Shown piece by piece: positions 35,337 through 45,035 of a DNA stretch of 64,000 bases (the stretch's first letter is position 1; each line of letters begins with the position of its first letter). The translations under genes were made by a program, and so were the position numbers. Source of the DNA: Pseudomonas mediterranea CFBP 5447 (GTDB lineage: Bacteria > Pseudomonadota > Gammaproteobacteria > Pseudomonadales > Pseudomonadaceae); contig NZ_KN322987.1 in the NCBI RefSeq assembly GCF_000774145.1, positions 560,756 to 624,755 on the forward strand, in the 5' to 3' direction. The notes below the pieces were generated by a model. That model did no database searches. It was not told where the DNA came from and saw nothing but the letters and a program-made list of their open reading frames with translations.

Positions 35337-36647
35337 ATGAAACCTTCGGTAAAAGCTCTGCTTGTTTCCACCTGCATGACCCTCAGCAGCGTCAGTTTCG
35401 GCGCACAGACCCTCACCATTGCCACTGTCAACAACAGCGACATGATCCGTATGCAGAAGCTCTCGAAGACTTTCGAGACGGAGCATCCGGACATCAAGCT
35501 GAACTGGGTGGTGCTCGAAGAAAACGTCCTGCGTCAACGCCTGACCACCGACATCGCCACCCAAGGCGGACAATTCGATGTACTGACCATCGGCATGTAC
35601 GAAGCCGCACTCTGGGGCGCCAAGGGTTGGCTGGAGCCGATGAAGGACCTGCCGGCCTCCTACGACCTGGACGACGTCTTCCCTTCGGTACGTGACGGCC
35701 TGTCCGTCAAGGGCTCGCTGTATGCCCTGCCGTTCTATGCCGAAAGCTCGATCACCTACTACCGCACCGACTTGTTCAAGAATGCCGGGCTGACCATGCC
35801 CGAACACCCGACGTGGACCCAGATCGGTGAGTTTGCGGAAAAGCTCACTGACAAGAGCAAGGAACAATATGGCCTGTGCCTGCGGGGCAAGGCCGGCTGG
35901 GGCGAGAACATGGCGCTGATCACCACCCTGGCCAACGGCTACGGGGCGCGCTGGTTCGATGAGAAGTGGCAAGCGCAATTCAATGGCCCCGAGTGGAAAG
36001 ACGCGCTGACCTTCTACGTCGACAACATGAAAAAATCCGGCCCACCCGGTGCGTCGAGCAACGGCTTCAACGAGAACCTGGCCCTGTTCAACAGCGGCAA
36101 ATGCGCGATCTGGGTCGATGCCAGCGTCGCCGGCTCGTTCGTGACCGACAAGACCCAGAGCAAGGTCTCCGATCATGTCGGCTTCACCTTCGCTCCCCAC
36201 GAAAAAACCGATAAGGGCACCTCCTGGCTGTACTCCTGGTCACTGGCAATCCCGACCAGTTCCAAGGCCAAGGATGCGGCCAAGCTCTTCAGCAGCTGGG
36301 CGACCTCCAAGGAATACAGCCAACTGGTCGCCAAGACCGACGGCATTGCCAACGTGCCGCCAGGCACCCGCACCTCGACCTACAGCGACGAGTACATGAA
36401 AGCCGCGCCGTTCGCCAAGGTCACGCTGGAGTCGTTGAAGGTCGCCGACCCGAAAGCCCCTACCCTCAAACCCGTGCCTTATGTCGGCATCCAGTTGGTG
36501 ACCATTCCCGAGTTCCAGGCCATCGGTACCCAAGTGGGCAAGTTCTTCTCGGGTGCACTGACCGGCCAGCAGAGCGTGGACCAGGCGTTGACCGCCGCGC
36601 AGTCCACTACCGAGCGCGAGATGAAGCGCGCCGGGTATCCCAAGTAA
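35337..36647 (+). CDS. mtlE: Polyol ABC transporter substrate-binding protein MtlE
   Basis: 436 residues with a Sec signal peptide (KALLVSTCMTLSSVSFGA). It is an extracellular solute-binding protein of family 1 (KLSKTFETEHPDIKLNWV, TIGMYEAALWGAKGWLEP). It captures mannitol, sorbitol (glucitol) and arabitol in the periplasm for MtlFGK. A strong GGAAAAGGAG site precedes the start. First gene of the operon; a REP pair lies between it and mtlF. Confidence 0.93.
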   Translation: MKPSVKALLVSTCMTLSSVSFGAQTLTIATVNNSDMIRMQKLSKTFETEHPDIKLNWVVLEENVLRQRLTTDIATQGGQFDVLTIGMYEAALWGAKGWLEPMKDLPASYDLDDVFPSVRDGLSVKGSLYALPFYAESSITYYRTDLFKNAGLTMPEHPTWTQIGEFAEKLTDKSKEQYGLCLRGKAGWGENMALITTLANGYGARWFDEKWQAQFNGPEWKDALTFYVDNMKKSGPPGASSNGFNENLALFNSGKCAIWVDASVAGSFVTDKTQSKVSDHVGFTFAPHEKTDKGTSWLYSWSLAIPTSSKAKDAAKLFSSWATSKEYSQLVAKTDGIANVPPGTRTSTYSDEYMKAAPFAKVTLESLKVADPKAPTLKPVPYVGIQLVTIPEFQAIGTQVGKFFSGALTGQQSVDQALTAAQSTTEREMKRAGYPK

Positions 36648-36679
36648 CTGTGCCGCATCCATTTCTGTAGGAGATCCAG

Positions 36680-36768
36680 TGTGGGAGCGAGCCTGCTCGC
36701 GATGACGGTGTGACAGCCACCTCGATGGCGAAGGTCGGACGCTATCGCGAGCAGGCTCGCTCCCACAA
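36680..36768. repeat. REP pair inside the mtl operon (mtlE-mtlF)
   Basis: The arms GTGGGAGCGAGCCTGCTCG and its inverse are separated by about 45 bases. The element lies in the 176-base gap between the binding-protein and permease genes, the position where REP elements occur in the E. coli malE-malF gap. Confidence 0.92.
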
Positions 36769-36823
36769 GGAATTGCTCCCACATTTGGGTTCTTCATAGG
36801 CCAGCACAAAACGGTTCAATGCC

Positions 36824-37756
36824 ATGAATACTTCAACGACAACTGCCAAAGCGCCTCTCGAACTTGCCGCACCGACGCGCAAGATCCGCCTGGCGAACCC
36901 CGGCTGGTTCCTGGTCAGCCCATCGGTAGCCCTGTTGCTGCTGTGGATGATCGTGCCCCTGGGCATGACCGTCTACTTCTCGATGATCCGCTACAACCTG
37001 CTCTACCCCGGCGAAAACGAGTTCGTCGGGCTGGAGAATTTCACGTATTTCCTCACCGACTCGGGTTTCATGCCCGGTGCCACCAATACTTTATTGCTGG
37101 TAGGCAGCGTGCTGCTGATCAGTATCGTGTTCGGGGTGTTGATCAGCGCGTTGCTGGAGGCCAGCGAGTTCTTTGGCCGCGGCATCGTCCGGGTCCTGCT
37201 GATCTCGCCGTTCTTCATCATGCCCACCGTGGGCGCGCTGATCTGGAAGAACCTGATATTCCATCCGGTCTCGGGGATCCTCGCCTCAGTGTGGAAACTG
37301 TTCGGCGCGCAGCCGGTGGACTGGCTGGCCCACTACCCGCTGCTGTCGATCATCATCATTGTCAGCTGGCAGTGGCTGCCCTTCGCGATCCTGATCCTGA
37401 TGACGGCCATGCAGTCCCTCGACCAGGAGCAGAAGGAAGCCGCCCGCCTGGACGGTGCCGGTCCGATCGCGATTTTCTGGCACCTGACCCTGCCGCACCT
37501 GGCCCGGCCGATCGCCGTCGTGGTAATGATCGAAACCATCTTCCTGTTGTCGGTGTTCGCCGAAATCTTCACCACCACCAACGGCGGCCCCGGCTACGCC
37601 TCGACCAACCTCGCCTACCTGATCTACAACCAGGCGCTGGTGCAGTTCGACGTCGGCATGGCTTCGGCCGGTGGCCTGATAGCCGTAGTGATTGCCAACA
37701 TCGCCGCCATCCTCCTGGTGCGGATGATCGGCAAAAACCTCACTGACAAGAACTGA
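36824..37756 (+). CDS. mtlF: Polyol ABC transporter permease MtlF
   Basis: 310 residues. Six membrane helices and the EAA loop motif in its usual place (EAARLDGAGPIAIFWHLTLP), which contacts the ATPase. This is the MalF-type permease, paired with MtlG in the inner membrane. It ends 7 bases before mtlG. Confidence 0.93.
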   Translation: MNTSTTTAKAPLELAAPTRKIRLANPGWFLVSPSVALLLLWMIVPLGMTVYFSMIRYNLLYPGENEFVGLENFTYFLTDSGFMPGATNTLLLVGSVLLISIVFGVLISALLEASEFFGRGIVRVLLISPFFIMPTVGALIWKNLIFHPVSGILASVWKLFGAQPVDWLAHYPLLSIIIIVSWQWLPFAILILMTAMQSLDQEQKEAARLDGAGPIAIFWHLTLPHLARPIAVVVMIETIFLLSVFAEIFTTTNGGPGYASTNLAYLIYNQALVQFDVGMASAGGLIAVVIANIAAILLVRMIGKNLTDKN

Positions 37757-37763
37757 GGCCGCC

Positions 37764-38594
<831 letters not shown>

Positions 38595-38633
38595 CGCGCC
38601 CTACACCCTAATCAGACGTGGAGGCCCATCATC

Positions 38634-39737
38634 ATGGCCAACCTGAAAATCAAGAATCTGCAAAAAGGCTTCGAAGGCTTTTCCATCATCAAGGGCATCG
38701 ACCTTGAAGTGAATGACCGCGAGTTCGTGGTCTTCGTCGGCCCGTCTGGCTGCGGCAAATCCACCTTGCTGCGGCTGATCGCCGGCCTGGAAGAAGTCAG
38801 CGACGGCACCATCGAGCTGGACGGACGTGACATCACCGAAGTCAGCCCGGCCAAGCGCGATCTGGCGATGGTGTTCCAGACTTATGCCTTGTACCCACAC
38901 ATGAGCGTGCGCAAGAACATGTCCTTCGCCCTCGACCTGGCGGGCGTGCCCAAGGCCGACGTCGAGAAGAAGGTCAACGAAGCCGCGCGCATCCTCGAAC
39001 TCGGACCGATGCTCGAACGCAAGCCCAAACAACTGTCCGGCGGCCAGCGCCAGCGGGTGGCAATCGGCCGGGCCATCGTGCGCAATCCGAAAATCTTCCT
39101 GTTCGACGAACCACTGTCCAACCTCGACGCTGCCCTGCGCGTGCAGATGCGCCTGGAACTGGCGCGGCTGCACAAGGAACTGCAGGCGACCATGATCTAC
39201 GTGACCCACGATCAGGTCGAAGCCATGACCCTGGCCGACAAGGTGGTGGTGCTCAACGGCGGACGCATCGAGCAGGTCGGCTCGCCCCTGGAGCTGTACC
39301 ACCAGCCGGCCAACCTGTTTGTCGCCGGGTTCCTCGGTACGCCGAAAATGGGTTTTCTCAAAGGCAAGGTCAGCGCACTCAACGGTCAGGGTTGCGAAGT
39401 TCAGCTGGACGCCGGCACGCGTATCCAACTGCCAGTGAACGGGGCGAGTCTCAGCGTCGGCAGCCCAGTCACTTTGGGCATCCGTCCGGAGCACTTGAAC
39501 CTGGCGCAGCCCGGTGAGTGCACGCTGCAGGTCATCGCCGATGTCAGCGAGCGCCTGGGCAGCGACACCTTCTGTCACGTCAATACCGCGTCCGGGGAAG
39601 CCCTGACCATGCGGGTTCACGGCGACCTGGCGAGCCGGTTCGGCGAACAACTGAACCTGCACCTGGACGCCCAACATTGCCATTTGTTCGATGCCGATGG
39701 CGTAGCGGTCACCCGTGTGCTGCGCGCCGCCGCCTGA
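38634..39737 (+). CDS. mtlK: Polyol ABC transporter ATPase MtlK
   Basis: 367 residues. Walker A GPSGCGKST, Q-loop FQTYALYPHM, signature LSGGQRQRVAIGRA, Walker B IFLFDEPLSNLDA, switch His in VTHDQVEA, then a MalK-type C-terminal regulatory domain (LGIRPEHL). A GGAGG site precedes the start. It powers MtlEFG uptake. Its tail resembles the truncated ATPase at 1-140. Confidence 0.95.
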   Translation: MANLKIKNLQKGFEGFSIIKGIDLEVNDREFVVFVGPSGCGKSTLLRLIAGLEEVSDGTIELDGRDITEVSPAKRDLAMVFQTYALYPHMSVRKNMSFALDLAGVPKADVEKKVNEAARILELGPMLERKPKQLSGGQRQRVAIGRAIVRNPKIFLFDEPLSNLDAALRVQMRLELARLHKELQATMIYVTHDQVEAMTLADKVVVLNGGRIEQVGSPLELYHQPANLFVAGFLGTPKMGFLKGKVSALNGQGCEVQLDAGTRIQLPVNGASLSVGSPVTLGIRPEHLNLAQPGECTLQVIADVSERLGSDTFCHVNTASGEALTMRVHGDLASRFGEQLNLHLDAQHCHLFDADGVAVTRVLRAAA

Positions 39738-39752
39738 TTACCGAGACTTGTG

Positions 39753-41234
39753 ATGAAACTCAACCGCCAGAACCTGCATAACCTCAAGCCGGAAGTTGCC
39801 CTGCCCGCCTATCCCTTGGGCGATCTCCGCCAAGGCATCGCCCACATCGGTGTCGGCGGCTTCCATCGGGCTCACCAGGCCTACTACACCGACGCGCTGA
39901 TGAACACCGGCGCCGACCTGGACTGGGCCATCTGCGGCGTTGGGTTGCGGGCCGAAGATCGCCGCGCCCGGGACGACCTGGCCAGCCAGGATTATCTGTT
40001 TACCTTGTACGAACTGGGCGACACCGACGACACCGAAGTCCGCGTGATTGGTGCCATCAGCGACATGTTGCTGGCCGAAGACGGCGCCCAGGTGTTGATC
40101 GACAAACTGGCGGATCCGCAGATCCGCATCGTTTCGCTGACCATTACCGAAGGCGGCTACTGCATCGACGACAGCAACGGCGAGTTCATGGCCCATCTGC
40201 CGCAGATCCAGCACGACCTCGCCCACCCGGATGCTCCGACCACGGTGTTCGGCTTCCTCTGCGCCGCCCTGGCCAAACGCCGCGCCGCCGGGACGCCGGC
40301 GTTTACCCTGATGTCCTGCGATAACCTGCCCCACAACGGCGCGGTGACCCGCAAGGCATTGCTGGCCTTCGCCACGCTGCACGACGCCGGACTGGCGCAG
40401 TGGATCGACCACAACGTGAGCTTTCCCAACGCCATGGTCGACCGCATCACCCCCATGACCAGCGTCGCCCATCGCCTGCAACTGCACGACGAACACGGCA
40501 TCGACGATGCCTGGCCGGTGGTCTGCGAGCCATTCGTGCAGTGGGTGCTGGAAGACAAATTCGTCAACGGACGCCCGGCCTGGGAAAAGGTCGGCGTGCA
40601 GTTCACCGATGACGTCTCCCCCTATGAGGAAATGAAGATCAAACTGCTCAACGGCAGCCATCTGGCCCTGACCTACCTGGGGTTTCTCAAGGGTTATCGC
40701 TTCGTCCATGAAACCATGAACGACCCGTTGTTCGTGCGTTACATCCGTGCCTACATGGACCTGGACGTGACGCCACAGCTGGCGCCGGTGCCGGGCATCG
40801 ACCTGGACGACTACAAGGACACCCTGGTGGAGCGCTTCTCCAACCAAGCCATCGCCGACCAGCTGGAGCGGGTGTGCTCGGACGGCTCGTCGAAGTTTCC
40901 GAAATTCACCGTGCCGACCATCAACCGCTTGATTGCCGACGGTGGCGAAACCCGCCGCGCGGCGCTGGTAGTCGCGGCCTGGGCCGTGTATCTCAAGGGC
41001 GTGGACGAAAACGGCGAGAGCTACAGGATTCCTGACCCGCGGGCAGAATTCTGCCAGGCACTGGTGGCCGACGATGCGCTGGTGACCCAGCGGATGCTGG
41101 AGGTCGAGGAGATTTTCGGCACGGCGATCCCGCGCTCGGCGGAGTTCGTCGCGGCCTTCGAGTGGTGCTGCAACAGCTTGCGCGAACATGGGGTGACCCG
41201 GACACTTGAGCGGGTGTTGGTCGACGCAGACTAA
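39753..41234 (+). CDS. mtlD: Mannitol 2-dehydrogenase MtlD
   Basis: 493 residues from ATG 39753, the known length of the P. fluorescens enzyme; a GTG three bases upstream is also in frame. The nucleotide-binding segment IGVGGFHRAHQAYY and the catalytic signature KIKLLNGSHLAL (Lys-Asn-His) belong to the polyol-specific long-chain dehydrogenases. It oxidises mannitol to fructose (and sorbitol, arabitol) with NAD in the cytoplasm; fructose is then phosphorylated by MtlZ. A nested palindrome follows before mtlY. Confidence 0.94.
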   Translation: MKLNRQNLHNLKPEVALPAYPLGDLRQGIAHIGVGGFHRAHQAYYTDALMNTGADLDWAICGVGLRAEDRRARDDLASQDYLFTLYELGDTDDTEVRVIGAISDMLLAEDGAQVLIDKLADPQIRIVSLTITEGGYCIDDSNGEFMAHLPQIQHDLAHPDAPTTVFGFLCAALAKRRAAGTPAFTLMSCDNLPHNGAVTRKALLAFATLHDAGLAQWIDHNVSFPNAMVDRITPMTSVAHRLQLHDEHGIDDAWPVVCEPFVQWVLEDKFVNGRPAWEKVGVQFTDDVSPYEEMKIKLLNGSHLALTYLGFLKGYRFVHETMNDPLFVRYIRAYMDLDVTPQLAPVPGIDLDDYKDTLVERFSNQAIADQLERVCSDGSSKFPKFTVPTINRLIADGGETRRAALVVAAWAVYLKGVDENGESYRIPDPRAEFCQALVADDALVTQRMLEVEEIFGTAIPRSAEFVAAFEWCCNSLREHGVTRTLERVLVDAD

Positions 41235-41247
41235 ACTGCACGCGGTT

Positions 41248-41355
41248 GATCGTTCCCACGCTCTGCGTGGGAATGTAGCCAGGGACGCTCTGCGCCCCAC
41301 AAGCCGAACGCGGAGCGTCCGTCGAGGCATTCCCACGCAGAGCGTGGGAACGATC
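41248..41355. repeat. Nested inverted repeat between mtlD and mtlY
   Basis: The outer arms are a 28-base perfect inverted repeat (first arm 41248-41275, second arm 41328-41355), each itself built on the small palindrome CCCACGC-TCT-GCGTGGG. Inner arms GGACGCTCTGCG and CGCGGAGCGTCC pair as well. It can form a long cruciform or RNA hairpin; no T run follows, so read-through into mtlY is expected. This is a different repeat family from the GTGGGAGCG REPs. Confidence 0.88.
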
Positions 41356-41390
41356 TGTCACGGTTCAGTGTCACGCACATGAGGGTTTCT

Positions 41391-42878
41391 ATGGCAAATC
41401 AACAGTTGTTCCTGGGCATCGACTGCGGCACCCAAGGCACCAAGGCCTTGATCCTGGATGCGAACAGCGGCCAGGTCCTGGGCCAGGGGGCCGCAGCCCA
41501 CACCATGATCAGTGGTGCCAATGGCCGGCGTGAACAAGACACCGGGCAATGGATCGATGCGTTCATCCAGGCCACTCACCAGGCCTTGGCGGACGCCGGT
41601 GTCGATGGCCAGGCGATTCTTGGCATTGGCGTCTCCGGCCAGCAGCATGGCCTGGTGTTGCTCGATGAGCAGGATCAGGTACTGCGCCCGGCCAAGCTCT
41701 GGTGCGACACCGAAAGTACCCCGCAAAACGATCAACTGCTGATGCACCTGGGCGGGGAAAGCGGCGCCCTGGAGCGTCTCGGAGTGGTCATCGCCCCTGG
41801 CTACACGGTGTCCAAGCTGTTGTGGACCCGGGAACACCATCCGCAGATTTTTGCTCGCATCGCTCACATCCTGTTGCCCCATGACTTCCTGAACCACTGG
41901 CTCACCGGCCGTCATTGCAGCGAATACGGCGATGCCTCGGGCACCGGCTATTTCAACGTGCGCACCCGCCAATGGGACCTGCAGCTGTTGCAGCACATCG
42001 ACCCCAATGGCCGGTTGCAAGCGGCGCTCCCTGAACTGATCGAGGCCCATCAGCCGGTGGGGCGCATCCTGCCGGCCATTGCCGCACGGCTGGGCATCAA
42101 CCCCGATGCCATCGTGGCAAGCGGCGGCGGCGACAACATGATGGGCGCCATCGGCACTGGCAATATCCAGCCCGGCGTGATCACCATGAGCCTCGGCTCC
42201 TCCGGCACGGTGTACGCCTATGCCGGCGAGCCCGCGATCAGCCCCGAGGCCTCGGTAGCGGCCTTCTGCTCATCCAGCGGCGGCTGGCTGCCGCTGATCT
42301 GCACCATGAACCTGACCAACGCCACCAGCGCGATACGCGAACTCTTCGAGCTGGACATCGAGACCTTCAACACCCTGGTGGCCCAGGCCCCGATCGGCGC
42401 CGAAGGGGTCTGCATGCTGCCGTTCCTCAACGGTGAGCGGGTCCCCGCCCTGCCCCATGCCACCGCCAGCCTGCTGGGCCTGACGACCACCAACCTGAAC
42501 CGGGCCAACCTGTGCCGGGCCGTGGTCGAAGGCACCACCTTCGGCTTGCGCTATGGCCTGGACCTGCTGCGCGCCACCGGACTGGAAGCACGGAGCATCC
42601 GCCTGATCGGCGGCGGCTCGAAGAGCCCGGTATGGCGGCAGATCGTTGCCGACATCATGAACACCACGGTCATCTGCACTGAACAGAGCGAAGCGGCTGC
42701 CCTGGGCGCGGCGATCCAGGCGGCGTGGTGTCAGTCCGGATCGCAACAAAGCCTGGCCGAACTCTGCGAGCGTTGCGTCAAACTCGACACGGCCAGCGAA
42801 ACCCGGCCGGTCGCCGAACATGTCGCGGCCGCCCAACAAGCCTACGAAACCTATCGACAACACGTCGCAACCCTTTGA
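41391..42878 (+). CDS. mtlY: Xylulokinase MtlY, FGGY family
   Basis: 495 residues from ATG 41391, preceded by GAGGG at good spacing; an upstream in-frame ATG at 41379 overlaps that ribosome site. The phosphate-binding segment FLGIDCGTQGTKALI and the later RLIGGGSKSPVWRQIVADI mark a sugar kinase of the xylulokinase type. It phosphorylates D-xylulose, formed by MtlD from arabitol, to feed the pentose phosphate pathway. Confidence 0.92.
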   Translation: MANQQLFLGIDCGTQGTKALILDANSGQVLGQGAAAHTMISGANGRREQDTGQWIDAFIQATHQALADAGVDGQAILGIGVSGQQHGLVLLDEQDQVLRPAKLWCDTESTPQNDQLLMHLGGESGALERLGVVIAPGYTVSKLLWTREHHPQIFARIAHILLPHDFLNHWLTGRHCSEYGDASGTGYFNVRTRQWDLQLLQHIDPNGRLQAALPELIEAHQPVGRILPAIAARLGINPDAIVASGGGDNMMGAIGTGNIQPGVITMSLGSSGTVYAYAGEPAISPEASVAAFCSSSGGWLPLICTMNLTNATSAIRELFELDIETFNTLVAQAPIGAEGVCMLPFLNGERVPALPHATASLLGLTTTNLNRANLCRAVVEGTTFGLRYGLDLLRATGLEARSIRLIGGGSKSPVWRQIVADIMNTTVICTEQSEAAALGAAIQAAWCQSGSQQSLAELCERCVKLDTASETRPVAEHVAAAQQAYETYRQHVATL

Positions 42879-42890
42879 GAGCAGACATTC

Positions 42891-43829
42891 ATGTATCTGG
42901 TGTGTGGTGAAGCACTGTTTGATTTCTTCAGTGATGAAGAAGAAGGCGGCCGGGCCTCGCAGGTCAATTTCAAGGCCATCGCCGGCGGTTCGCCGTTCAA
43001 CGTGGCGGTAGGACTGCGTCGCCTGGGCGTGGAGTCGGCGCTGTTTGCCGGACTGTCCAGCGACTTCCTTGGCCGGCGCTTGCAACAGGTCCTGCTCGAC
43101 GAAGGTGTCGGCACCCAATATCTGCAGGACTTCGATGCACCGACCACCCTGGCGATGGTCGCCGTGGGCGCAAACGGCTCGCCCCATTACAGTTTTCGCG
43201 GCGAAGGCTGCGCGGATCGGCAACTGGGCCTGGAGCACCTGCCCGAATTGGGCCCTGAAGTGACTGGCCTGCATTTCGGCTCGTTCTGCCTGGTGGTGCA
43301 ACCGATCGGCGACACCCTGCTGGCGTTGGTGCAACGGGAGAGCGGCAAGCGCCTGATCAGCCTGGACCCGAACGTGCGACTCAACCCGCAGCCGGACATC
43401 GAACTGTGGCGCTCACGGATTGCAACGCTGGTGGAGTACGCCGACCTGATCAAGGTCAGCGACGAAGACCTGAGCCTGCTCTATCCCGAACAAGATCCCC
43501 AGGTGGTGATCGAAGGCTGGCTGGAACATCGTTGTCAGTTGGTGTTCCTGACCCGCGGTGGTCAGGGCGCAAGCGTGTTCAGCCGTCGCCATGGCACCTG
43601 GTCGATGCCGGCCTGCTCGGTGAAAATCGCTGACACCGTGGGTGCAGGCGATACGTTCCAGGCTGCCTTGATTACCTGGTTGATCGAACAGCAATTGGAC
43701 TCGGTCGAGGGCCTTCTGACTCTGACCCGGGATCAGATCAGCGCCATGCTCGACTTTGCCATGCGTGCAGCCGCACTGACCTGTGGCAAGACCGGACCGG
43801 ACCTGCCCTATCGCCAGCAGTTGAACTGA
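42891..43829 (+). CDS. mtlZ: Fructokinase MtlZ, PfkB family
   Basis: 312 residues. The N-terminal glycine pair GGSPFNVAVGLRRLG and the C-terminal PfkB signature DTVGAGDTFQAALI with catalytic Asp are present. It phosphorylates the fructose made by MtlD. Last gene of the operon, 12 bases after mtlY. Downstream a GC-rich hairpin CTGCCGC/GCGGCAG lacks a T run, so the exact operon end is unclear. Confidence 0.92.
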   Translation: MYLVCGEALFDFFSDEEEGGRASQVNFKAIAGGSPFNVAVGLRRLGVESALFAGLSSDFLGRRLQQVLLDEGVGTQYLQDFDAPTTLAMVAVGANGSPHYSFRGEGCADRQLGLEHLPELGPEVTGLHFGSFCLVVQPIGDTLLALVQRESGKRLISLDPNVRLNPQPDIELWRSRIATLVEYADLIKVSDEDLSLLYPEQDPQVVIEGWLEHRCQLVFLTRGGQGASVFSRRHGTWSMPACSVKIADTVGAGDTFQAALITWLIEQQLDSVEGLLTLTRDQISAMLDFAMRAAALTCGKTGPDLPYRQQLN

Positions 43830-44022
43830 CCACTTCCCCCAGCGCCTGCCGCTTCGTCTGGCATTGCGGCAGCCTGGGTGTAGCCGGGTGTTTCACTTAA
43901 CCCACTTTTAATTCCGCGATCCGAGACTGGCCCGGACCGCGCCCTCCCTGACAGAGTCGCCGCGCGGCGGATCTCGATGCCAAGGCATCAAGTCGACGTC
44001 TCTCTGCTGCGGAGTTTTGAAC

Positions 44023-44286
44023 ATGAATACGAGTGCGCTAGTAGCTGCTGCGACCTTACTGGGCCTGATCGGTATCACCGGTGTGGCTCAGGCGGACGAT
44101 ACCCCAGAGTCCACGCCCTATCACTATGGCATGCCATTGGAAATCAAGAAGGTGTTGTCATTGACGGAACCGTCCACACCCTATTGCGAAGTCATCACTG
44201 CAAGAATGGTGTACGTCGACAAGGCGGGACAAACCCGAGACGTGTCCTATCGCAAGCTTTCGGATGCTTGTACGAGCGAAAGTTGA
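44023..44286 (+). CDS. Small secreted protein, DUF2790 family
   Basis: 87 residues from ATG 44023 (GGAG site 8 bases before). A signal peptide (SALVAAATLLGLIGITGVAQA) is followed by a short mature part with YHYGMPLEIKKVLSL and two cysteines (PYCEV, DACTSE), the pattern of the Pseudomonas DUF2790 family. Likely periplasmic; no function is known for the family as far as I recall. It has its own transcription unit after the mtl operon. Confidence 0.8.
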   Translation: MNTSALVAAATLLGLIGITGVAQADDTPESTPYHYGMPLEIKKVLSLTEPSTPYCEVITARMVYVDKAGQTRDVSYRKLSDACTSES

Positions 44287-44309
44287 ATGCCATCGTCGCA
44301 TTGAAACTG

Positions 44310-44345
44310 GACGCCGGGTTCGGCTATCGGCCGGACCCGGGCGTC
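44310..44345. terminator. Strong hairpin between convergent genes
   Basis: GACGCC-GGGTTCGG can pair with the CCGGACCC-GGGCGTC arm around a short loop. It sits between the convergent DUF2790 and DUF1652 genes and could end transcription from both sides, although no T run follows on either strand. Confidence 0.45.
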
Positions 44346-44368
44346 AGATTACCGAGACAAGGCCGTGA

Positions 44369-44650
44369 TCAGCGCCCGGTCATACGGTGATGCTGTTGAT
44401 GAAAGTAGTTCCCGTTACCGTGGTTGTGGTCGAGTTCGGTGCGCAGCTCGGCAATCAGGTCGTTGATCGCCCGGCAGCCCGTGAGTTTGTTGGCATCGAT
44501 GTTGGACTTGATCAAGGCCACACGGTCGGTTTCATGATCGTCGAAAATCTTGATCGTCATGGTCAAGTCGGGTGACAAAGTGCATTGCGAGCGCTTGGGC
44601 AGCAAACTGCTTTCAATGATATTGCGCATTTCGAGGGCAGATAAAAACAT
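44369..44650 (-). CDS. DUF1652 family protein
   Basis: 93 residues from ATG 44650, which has an AGGAGAG site 6 bases before; the frame is open to 44755 but without that support. LSALEMRNIIESSLLP at the start and INDLIAELRTEL near the end are typical of the Pseudomonas DUF1652 family. It ends in a His/Asn-rich tail (HNHGNGNYFHQQHHR). Cytosolic, function unknown. A perfect Anr box lies about 190 bases upstream. Confidence 0.78.
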   Translation of the reverse strand: MFLSALEMRNIIESSLLPKRSQCTLSPDLTMTIKIFDDHETDRVALIKSNIDANKLTGCRAINDLIAELRTELDHNHGNGNYFHQQHHRMTGR

Positions 44651-44840
44651 GGCAACTCTCTCCTGTTGAGGCGGCCAATTTATGTTTACAACAACAGTAT
44701 TTCGTCCGTTTCTTCCCTGCGGACTGAGACTACGAATACCGTGCCGTATGTTCATTTCTTGGCGTTCTGATCAATGAGCCCGGGAAGCGAACTCCTGAAT
44801 CATCCCGCAAAGAACATGCCTGCATTTGCCACATTTTTGT

Positions 44841-44854
44841 TTGATGTAAATCAA
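44841..44854. promoter_or_regulatory. Perfect Anr/FNR box
   Basis: TTGATGTAAATCAA matches the consensus TTGAT-N4-ATCAA exactly. It lies in the 385-base gap (44651-45035) between the DUF1652 start and the end of the threonine dehydratase gene. The obvious target is DUF1652 on the minus strand; a transcript on the plus strand is also possible because the site is symmetric. No good -10 box was seen 41 bases away on either side. Apart from this site the gap holds nothing recognised. Confidence 0.65.
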
Positions 44855-45035
44855 CCACTTAGTGAGCCGGCGCGTCGAACATTCCGTGCAAAATGCAAGA
44901 GAACGACGCTTTCCTTCTTGCAAACTGCATGCAGACCGCAATCACTTATTGCTGTCGAAGGCTAGAGTAGCCCCATTTTGCAAAGGCGGCCCCGGGCATC
45001 CGTCGGGTATTTGAAAAAAGCGATGACAGGTCATG

